Positions 57,851-64,000 of a stretch of DNA of 64,000 bases are shown here, piece after piece. The notes under the pieces are model-generated. The model worked only from the letters and a program-made list of their open reading frames with translations, was not told the DNA's origin and searched no databases. The DNA lies in NCBI RefSeq assembly GCF_029203305.1, contig NC_089464.1:620001-684000 (forward strand), in the 5' to 3' direction. Positions within the stretch are counted from its first letter, which is position 1. Each line of letters starts with the position of its first letter. The DNA is from Yamadazyma tenuis (Eukaryota; Ascomycota; Pichiomycetes; Serinales; Debaryomycetaceae). A program made the translations under genes and the position numbers.

Positions 57851-58438
57851 GGTGACAACACTTTTATCAGAAAAAAAATACGCAGATTGGTTCTATTGTA
57901 TTTATATCCGCGAAAGCTAATCTGCGGGTCGCTTACAGAGTTTTTGACGGTAGAAGCTTTATTTTTGCAGCTGGACTCCCGTGTACCGTACAAAGTACAC
58001 GAGGGCCAGAATAGATCTATATGACCACAACGTACCTGAACATGAGCCCCCCTGCATGTTTTAAATTCTAATGGGGGCTGTTTTCATGTAAGCTTCTGTG
58101 CATCACGTCAAAAAGTCTCACCCCGTCAAATACCTTAATATTTTACACGTTGCACCAAATTTTTCTAACTGGAGTTAGGGCCTACTGTAAATGGCTGACG
58201 CCATAACCGTTGTTTGTGCATGAATTCTGAATGAAGGAGACATTACCTTAGTTTACCTCCTATCCCACGAGGCAAGCCTCTATTGTCTACCCCTGAAGAT
58301 CATAAGATGAGTCTACGTTTTACCTTGTAGGATTGACTGACACTATATGTGGGAGCTTTTGTGGCACAGTGTTTTATGCCTCGCAGTAAATACTTCGCGC
58401 CTGATTACATCGCTTAAAACTTTCAGGGCTTTGCCAGT
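57851..58438. promoter_or_regulatory. Divergent promoter between the yapsin and 2-oxoglutarate oxygenase genes
   Basis: This 588-bp gap serves two divergent genes. On the yapsin side a TATA-like ATAAATA (minus strand) lies near 57900. A GTACCGTACAAAGTAC stretch near 57983-57998 contains overlapping GTAC palindromes. No RNA or protein gene is visible. Confidence 0.45.
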
Positions 58439-59446
58439 ATGGATGTACCTGTATGCGTTTCTCTCGAAAATCTCGTGAAGGGTATTGATGATACGACTCT
58501 AGACAAGGCCTTTGGACCCGACTCCTTGGGAATCATTATTATTAAAGACCTTCCTGACTTTTTTTCGGAGCTTAGATTGAAGGTGCTCAAGAGTGCGTCG
58601 ATCTTAGCCAACCAGCCGGAGCATGTATTGCAACTGTTAGAGAATGAAGAGAGTATATGGCTAACCGGTTGGTCATGCGGAAAAGAGATCTTGGGGTCGG
58701 GAAAACCAGACTATGGTAAGGGCTCTTTCTATGTGAATTGTGCCTTTCATCAGCAGGATGACTTGGAAGGACCAAGGCTTGATTTGTGTGAAAGGTACCC
58801 TAACTATAAGGCATATACCTCTCCTAATATCTGGCCTCCGCCCAACAGTGGACTAGAAACCTTCAAAGGTGACATGAAAAAGCTATGTAGCTTCATCATC
58901 AGCGTGGCAGAGAAAGTGGCAGTTAACTGTGACAACTACATCTCCAAGAGATTTGAATTACCGCCAGATTACCTTCAAAACATCGTACACACTTCTACGT
59001 GCACCAAGGCGAGACTATTGCACTATTATCCTGTCAAAACCCAGGACCTGCTGGAAAATGATGACGATTGGTGTGGTGAGCATTTGGACCACTCTTGCAT
59101 TACAGGCTTAACCTCAGCATTGTTTATCGATGAGTCCCAAGGCCTAACCAATGACTTGCCACAGAATCCAGACCCAATTTCAGGGTTGTACATCCGAAAT
59201 AGACATAACCAGGTGGTTAAGGTGAGCATCCCAAAGGATTGTATTGCTTTCCAAACCGGGAGCGCTTTGCAAGAAGTATCCAAGGGCAATTTCAGAGCAG
59301 TTTCTCACTTTGTCAAAGGGACTAATTTACCTAGCATCGCCAGAAATACTTTGGCAGTATTTTGTCAGCCAGATTTGGATCAGAGAGTCAATGATAAAGA
59401 GACTTTTGCCGATTTTGCAACTAGAATTTTGGCAGAAAATCATTAG
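58439..59446 (+). CDS. 2-oxoglutarate/Fe(II) dioxygenase, isopenicillin-N-synthase-like, unknown substrate
   Basis: The 335-aa protein has the double-stranded beta-helix iron site H215-x-D217 in 'CGEHLDHSCIT', distal H290 in 'RAVSHFV', and R302-x-T in 'ARNTLAVFCQP', the 2-oxoglutarate-binding R-x-S/T. Upstream 'RLLHYYP' is the usual strand before the iron ligands. This layout is that of the DIOX/IPNS-like family. Many fungi have such soluble enzymes of unknown substrate, so I give no name. Its stop is only 26 bp before the PRP4 ATG in the same direction. Confidence 0.78.
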   Translation: MDVPVCVSLENLVKGIDDTTLDKAFGPDSLGIIIIKDLPDFFSELRLKVLKSASILANQPEHVLQLLENEESIWLTGWSCGKEILGSGKPDYGKGSFYVNCAFHQQDDLEGPRLDLCERYPNYKAYTSPNIWPPPNSGLETFKGDMKKLCSFIISVAEKVAVNCDNYISKRFELPPDYLQNIVHTSTCTKARLLHYYPVKTQDLLENDDDWCGEHLDHSCITGLTSALFIDESQGLTNDLPQNPDPISGLYIRNRHNQVVKVSIPKDCIAFQTGSALQEVSKGNFRAVSHFVKGTNLPSIARNTLAVFCQPDLDQRVNDKETFADFATRILAENH

Positions 59447-59472
59447 GTTACTATTTATTTAAGAGGAATGAG

Positions 59473-60942
59473 ATGCGAAAATCGAATCTTAACCTCAACA
59501 TCTTCCATATTATGTATAACAATACAATACCGGTCATTAATGATACGAAGGTTACATTCAACAATCGGAGCATACCGACATCCGACGCAGAAGTGAGACT
59601 GTTGCTTCGAAAGTTGAAAGAACCCATCACCTATTTTGGCGAAGATAATGCCGATAGAAGGCTGAGACTCATCAAGTTTATCAATGAAATGCCACACACG
59701 AATTTTGGGGAAAACTTCGTAGTGGATGATGTTACTATGAAGTCTGATCAAGAAGATGAAGATGTGTCGGAAGACGATGAAGAATTCTATACACCAGGCA
59801 CCCATGAATTACTTGATGCTCGGAAGCAAATCCTCACATACTCATTAAGACAAGCCAGTGCCAGAATACGAAGACTAAGAGAAGAGCACGAGCCCGACCC
59901 CATTAAGGTGTTGAAACACAGAAGAATCATCAACGGAAAAGCAGCGAAGTTCGAAATCTACGGATCCCAACTTATTCCCAATAACCAGCGTGCTATTTCC
60001 ACTGTCAGGTACAACGACGACAATTCTAAAATTGCCTGTGGATCTTGGGACGGAAATATCTATATCCTCGATCTGCAATTGAGTCTTGTGGGACGCCTGG
60101 TACCAGGTTACCACCTAGAGAAAGTCAGTGGATTGGACTGGAATGGCTCAAAGTTATTAACCGGAGGTAACGAAGGTAGTATAAATTACTGGGACTGTAG
60201 TTCAGACCCGACGAAACCTTACACTCCTTTAAAGACCATCAAAGCTCATGACTCGCGTATAGCAAAGAGTCTTTTTCACCCCCAAAAACTGCATTTCATA
60301 TCCACATCTTTTGATCAAACCTGGAAACTTTGGGACTTTGAGTTTGGGACCGAGATCTTGCAGCAAGAAGGGCACCTGAAAGAAGTGTTTGCTGCTTCGT
60401 TCCATCCAGATGGAAGTATCTTGAGTACTGGTGGCCTTGATGCACTTGTGAAACTTTGGGACTTGAGGTCTGGAAGACTTATCAACAATTTATCTGGGCA
60501 TATTCAGGGAGTTTATTCGATGGACTGGTCCTCAAATGGATATCATATAGCTACTGGAGGAGGTGATAGTGCTATAAAGATCTGGGATCTTCGGAAAATA
60601 AATAACAACTTGAATAAGAGTCCTATAGAGTTATGTTCTATTCCAGCCCATACCAAGCTCATCAGTGATCTACGGTTCTACAATCCATCCTCATCATCTA
60701 GCATGAAACTTTCTGAGATTGTAACCGACAAAAATGACGAAAATCCCACCAAACTCAGTAGTAGTGGGAAATTATTGTTGAGCTCTTCGTATGACGGTAA
60801 AATAAGACTCTGGAGTGCAGATAACTGGATCAAAGTGGGGGAGACTATTAGTACAGACAAAGTTATGGGATGTGATATTTCACAGGACGGTGCTCAAATA
60901 GTAACATGTCATTGGGATAAATCAGTTAAACTCTGGCAGTAG
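59473..60942 (+). CDS. PRP4: U4/U6 snRNP protein Prp4 (WD40)
   Basis: Prp4 with Prp3 stabilises the U4/U6 duplex in the spliceosomal tri-snRNP. The 489-aa protein has the N-terminal SFM motif 'IPTSDAEVRLLLRKLKEPI' followed by 'YFGEDNADRRLRL' (~34-65), a helical linker, and about seven WD40 repeats (from ~170), e.g. 'LHFISTSFDQTWKLWDFE', 'ILSTGGLDALVKLWDLRSG', 'HIATGGGDSAIKIWDLRK'. It ends in KLW. A second in-frame ATG at codon 14 (MYNNTIP) is also possible and would suit the short 26-bp leader after the preceding gene. Confidence 0.94.
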   Translation: MRKSNLNLNIFHIMYNNTIPVINDTKVTFNNRSIPTSDAEVRLLLRKLKEPITYFGEDNADRRLRLIKFINEMPHTNFGENFVVDDVTMKSDQEDEDVSEDDEEFYTPGTHELLDARKQILTYSLRQASARIRRLREEHEPDPIKVLKHRRIINGKAAKFEIYGSQLIPNNQRAISTVRYNDDNSKIACGSWDGNIYILDLQLSLVGRLVPGYHLEKVSGLDWNGSKLLTGGNEGSINYWDCSSDPTKPYTPLKTIKAHDSRIAKSLFHPQKLHFISTSFDQTWKLWDFEFGTEILQQEGHLKEVFAASFHPDGSILSTGGLDALVKLWDLRSGRLINNLSGHIQGVYSMDWSSNGYHIATGGGDSAIKIWDLRKINNNLNKSPIELCSIPAHTKLISDLRFYNPSSSSSMKLSEIVTDKNDENPTKLSSSGKLLLSSSYDGKIRLWSADNWIKVGETISTDKVMGCDISQDGAQIVTCHWDKSVKLWQ

Positions 60943-61034
60943 CTGCAAATAGTATAAAACTCAAAAAAATTCTCGTGAATTACATAGTCAATACGCAAAA
61001 TATATCGAGAGGAAAAAAATCAATCTTTAGGAAC

Positions 61035-63026
61035 ATGAATTTATTTCGGATTTTGGACAGTACACCCGAGCCGCCTATCGTTGACTTGGAAATCGACCAC
61101 ATCAATGATAGCGGTGAGTACAACCTTACCACACCAATTTATGAGTTTCAGAGAGAATTGACCGACCAAATTGTATCCTTACACTATAGTGATATTTTAA
61201 AGTACTGTGAAACAAACGATAAGACAGAACTTATTGTTAAATCCTTGGAAATCTGCATTCGGAATTGCATGTTGGTAAGCTCCCACCCTTACTTATTGAT
61301 CACACACTATATGCCTAAAAATTTGTTGCAAAGAGACATGACTTTGAAGTTGGCTGAGACAAGTGGTAAGTTCAATGTTTTAAAGGATTTGATAAACGTT
61401 ATTTGCCGAAGCTGTGACGATTATAATCTCAGAAAAAGAGGGGTGGGCAAACGTACCGCTAAGGAAGATAGGGAGAAGGCTGCATTACATCACAAACATA
61501 TTGGTGTGGTGTTGAGCAATATTAATAAACTCACGGACTTGGTTGAGGCGCTCTTAATCGGAAATGTTTCCAGCCCCATAAAGTTGAAGAGATACGTCGG
61601 CAACTACTTGAGAAGGGACCATAAAAAGAATGAACCGACTAATGCGAATGTGACAGTGCACTTGATACCTACTGACTTGAGTGAAGTGAAAGAAGACTTA
61701 TCTGGTCTTAAGCTTGACTTGGTGATAAAGTTCGATGAATTTGTGCCTAATGATCTAATTACAAATTTAAGATCTCAAAACAGGTCCTCTCCTGCCAGTC
61801 TTATAAAGTTAATTCCAATGTTGAGTATTGAACATTGCAGAATATTCTATGAGGGGCACGAAAACGACACTGACTACTTGTACAAGCTCATATCGTCTAT
61901 TGTGTGCCTCCGGGACCAGATAGGAATTTTAGCCCCGGACATTTTCCCCATATACAACCAGGGCTTGAACTACTTGACAGCGTTTTTCAATCAAATGCTT
62001 GAGTCAGACTCTTACCCTGTATGGCCCTTGCCTGGTTTACCAGATATTCCCGAGTTTTCCGTAATTGACGTGGAAAAGTCTTTACTAACGGAAGTCCATT
62101 TTCACTATACCCCATATGATACTGACCTCACGAGTATTGATGATGTTAAAAGGGTTCATAAACATAAGAAACCCAAAAATACTTACTATCAGATGAACAG
62201 ATTGAAGCTGAACTATATCACCAACCCACTCATGAATAATTTCGATAATTTAATTGGAATATTCAACCATAACTTGAACAGCACAGATTTCGGTAATCAT
62301 AATCATCTGCTTTATTTAACCCATAAGTTGATGATGCAATTAAACAACATCTATCTTCAATATGAGGTTATCAAGCAAGAATATGATAGTCACCTTTTCT
62401 ACAATGAGGACGAAGTTCAAAACAATAGAATTGGTAGACGGCACCAGGAATTGGCAAAAACATTGAGCAGTTTGTTAATGGACGTTGACCACTCCAGTTC
62501 CAGAATTGAGACCGGTAACAAGAAGTTCACCAAGAAGCAGGAGGAGATTGAAGTCTTGAGGAAAGATATAGAAGAAATGAAGCAAACGATACAAAACTTC
62601 AAAGACCATGAAGATGTCAGATCATATGAAAAGAAGATCAAGTTGATTGGAAACCAAATCAAAATTTGGGAGCTAACCAAGTCAATCGAACATGGTATCG
62701 GGAAGATTAAATCGAAACAGGAAGAAAAAGATTATATGAAAACCGAGTATGAAAACTCTTTGAAGTCCATTAGAGAGTCCAAGTCTTCCATTAATGAGTT
62801 GGAGGAAGTGAACGAGAATCTAGGTAAGAGATTGGACAATTTCAGGGAGACTGATGAAGAAGAAATCAAGAAATTCAGAATGGATAGAAGCAAATTAATC
62901 AACAAAATAGAAATGAAGAAAGAAGAAAACCAGCGGTTGAAAGAGAAGTTAGTAAAGTCCTTCAGGTATTTGAGAGACTCATCTCATTTGAAGAAAAGAA
63001 AAGGAAGAGGTATAACACCTAAATGA
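61035..63026 (+). CDS. HDA3: HDA1 histone deacetylase complex subunit Hda3
   Basis: Hda3 with Hda2 forms the DNA-binding arm of the class II Hda1 deacetylase complex in transcriptional repression. The 663-aa product shows family blocks in order: 'MNLFRILDSTPEPPIVDLE', 'ELTDQIVSLHYSDILKY', 'HPYLLITHYMPKNLL', 'AETSGKFNVLKDLINV', 'VEALLIGN', 'DVEKSLLTEVHF' and 'NYITNPL'. A long C-terminal coiled coil (~470-640) follows. These resemble S. cerevisiae Hda3 more than Hda2. The frame extends to a GTG at 60975; the first ATG, at 61035, starts at the conserved N-terminus. It is convergent with AOS1, with a 19-bp gap. Confidence 0.88.
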   Translation: MNLFRILDSTPEPPIVDLEIDHINDSGEYNLTTPIYEFQRELTDQIVSLHYSDILKYCETNDKTELIVKSLEICIRNCMLVSSHPYLLITHYMPKNLLQRDMTLKLAETSGKFNVLKDLINVICRSCDDYNLRKRGVGKRTAKEDREKAALHHKHIGVVLSNINKLTDLVEALLIGNVSSPIKLKRYVGNYLRRDHKKNEPTNANVTVHLIPTDLSEVKEDLSGLKLDLVIKFDEFVPNDLITNLRSQNRSSPASLIKLIPMLSIEHCRIFYEGHENDTDYLYKLISSIVCLRDQIGILAPDIFPIYNQGLNYLTAFFNQMLESDSYPVWPLPGLPDIPEFSVIDVEKSLLTEVHFHYTPYDTDLTSIDDVKRVHKHKKPKNTYYQMNRLKLNYITNPLMNNFDNLIGIFNHNLNSTDFGNHNHLLYLTHKLMMQLNNIYLQYEVIKQEYDSHLFYNEDEVQNNRIGRRHQELAKTLSSLLMDVDHSSSRIETGNKKFTKKQEEIEVLRKDIEEMKQTIQNFKDHEDVRSYEKKIKLIGNQIKIWELTKSIEHGIGKIKSKQEEKDYMKTEYENSLKSIRESKSSINELEEVNENLGKRLDNFRETDEEEIKKFRMDRSKLINKIEMKKEENQRLKEKLVKSFRYLRDSSHLKKRKGRGITPK

Positions 63027-63045
63027 GTACACCGAACAATTTATA

Positions 63046-64000
63046 TTACAATGTATATATAGGCATCTCCGACCTAAGACCATCGAAAATCAACACATTA
63101 TTAATTGGACTCTCTTTCTTACTTAAAAATTGGATTATGTCTTGAGCCAAACAGCCTCCCAAAATTGCGCTCGTAGGTGCAAACTCGGTGAATCCTTGAT
63201 CCACAAAAAGCTTCAAGTATTCATCAGTAATAATATCGGGATTCACTCCAAGCTCTTCACATGCTTTCAAAGCATGGCTTTTGAGAGTTTCAGCATTGAT
63301 ATCTGAGACTCTTTGAAGCTCAAATAATGCAAAAATCAATGGCAAAGACGGAGACAATCTCTTCAATTGCCTTTTATTCAACTGCTCAGGAAGCAACTTC
63401 GAGCTGAAAATCTCTTTAATTGGTCTATATGAATCATGGATTGTAATGAGTTCTTTGTTCGTCAGCTCGTTGCTCTCAACTTTTATAATGGTTTTGTTCA
63501 AATTGAGCTTTGTGTTTGCTTTTCTTGGCTGGTTTCCCATATCCTTCTCCGTTTCGTTGATATTGTCTATCAAGTCCGTGATGATGTATCCAAACATCCC
63601 ATGAGTTCCAGCTATATATAAGGGGAGATTGAGCTCTCTTGTTAACTCATTCAATTTGAAAGTATCGGGCTTTTGGATCTCCGTAGCAATTATCAAGTCA
63701 AACTTCTTGAAATAGGAAGGATCGCCTTGTATCACCGTATCAAAACTTTTTGTGTTTATGTTGATCTCAACTCTATCGTTCAATTCTTTTATGGAATCCA
63801 CCACATTAGGTAACTTCAATTCACCAATTTTGGAATCATCTTTAGGCAAAAAGAACTGGGCACCATAGTCTTCAGACTTTATGGTTGAGTTATCCATCAA
63901 TTCTATGGAATTAACACCTCCCAATACAAGGTTTTTTACGGCTTCCATCCCTACGGAGCCTAAGTTTATGAGAAGTAATCTTGCAGATCTTAGTCTCAAT
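63046..64000 (-). CDS. AOS1: SUMO-activating enzyme subunit Aos1, C-terminal part (5' end outside window)
   Basis: Aos1 pairs with Uba2 to activate SUMO (Smt3). The frame is open to the window edge and lacks its start. The first residues (RLRSARLLLINLGSVGMEA) are the adenylation-domain nucleotide motif that normally follows ~30-40 residues with 'YDRQIRLWG', so only the extreme N-terminus is missing. 'GVNSIELMDNSTI', 'DYGAQFFL' and the end region 'EFAPTSAILGGCLAQDIIQFLSKKESPINN' match E1-like subunits. No catalytic Cys domain is present, as expected for Aos1 rather than Uba2. Aos1 is preferred over the NEDD8 E1 subunit Ula1 on length and motifs. Confidence 0.88.
   Translation of the reverse strand, partial: LRLRSARLLLINLGSVGMEAVKNLVLGGVNSIELMDNSTIKSEDYGAQFFLPKDDSKIGELKLPNVVDSIKELNDRVEININTKSFDTVIQGDPSYFKKFDLIIATEIQKPDTFKLNELTRELNLPLYIAGTHGMFGYIITDLIDNINETEKDMGNQPRKANTKLNLNKTIIKVESNELTNKELITIHDSYRPIKEIFSSKLLPEQLNKRQLKRLSPSLPLIFALFELQRVSDINAETLKSHALKACEELGVNPDIITDEYLKLFVDQGFTEFAPTSAILGGCLAQDIIQFLSKKESPINNVLIFDGLRSEMPIYTL

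Overview
The window comes from the nuclear genome of an ascomycete budding yeast. Genes are compact and almost intron-free, intergenic gaps are short, and every recognisable protein has a clear Saccharomycotina counterpart. Two observations argue for the CUG-Ser clade (Debaryomyces/Scheffersomyces/Candida-type yeasts). A CTG codon in one GH76 gene sits where its neighbour paralogue has a TCC serine. In addition, a small Ser/Gln-rich protein carries six CTG codons that read sensibly only as serine. CTG codons should therefore be translated with code 12, and any 'Leu' at CTG quoted here is probably Ser. I cannot name the species. Starts were checked by eye for ATG, so several coding regions begin downstream of the longest open frame.

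Layout. 0-5.3 kb: 3' end of SPT5 with a 27-nt tandem repeat, then SSL1, TAD2 and PPE1. 5.3-11 kb: QNS1 (NAD synthetase), a xanthine dioxygenase gene with zinc-cluster-like promoter motifs, ERG28 and BCY1. 11.8-19.7 kb: KAR2, a CCR4-NOT subunit gene with one small intron, an orphan ORF, PEX12 and MRI1. 19.8-28.1 kb: VPS54 with a 43-copy Lys-Glu-Glu-Pro/His tail, the short COX17 gene, a STIMATE-family membrane protein and REG1. 28.1-29.6 kb: a gene-poor stretch with tRNA-Val(CAC). 29.6-37.3 kb: RRN3, an MPN-domain CSN6-like gene, a PIR cell-wall gene, MRM2 and MPP10.

37.8-44.8 kb is rich in secreted or hydrolytic functions: an HSL-type esterase, two GH76-like secreted proteins flanking a probable mitochondrial gene, and a TOS1/TOH1-type GPI protein. 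44.8-52.7 kb is looser, with a GRE2-like reductase whose catalytic Tyr is displaced, an external-type NADH dehydrogenase, VPS37, a Ser-rich orphan and tRNA-Glu(TTC). 52.7-64 kb: AXL1 (a-factor protease), a GPI yapsin, a 2-oxoglutarate oxygenase, PRP4, HDA3 and the 3' part of AOS1.

Most genes are unrelated housekeeping functions (transcription, RNA processing, trafficking, mitochondria). The only functional theme is the cell wall and secretion: PIR, two GH76, TOS1/TOH1, yapsin and AXL1. I found no transposon, CRISPR array, phage or clearly foreign cluster. The strongest novelty candidates are the VPS54 tail, the GH76 pair with its embedded gene, the active-site-altered reductase, the promoter motifs of the xanthine dioxygenase gene, and a repeat-bearing intergenic segment near 45.4 kb.
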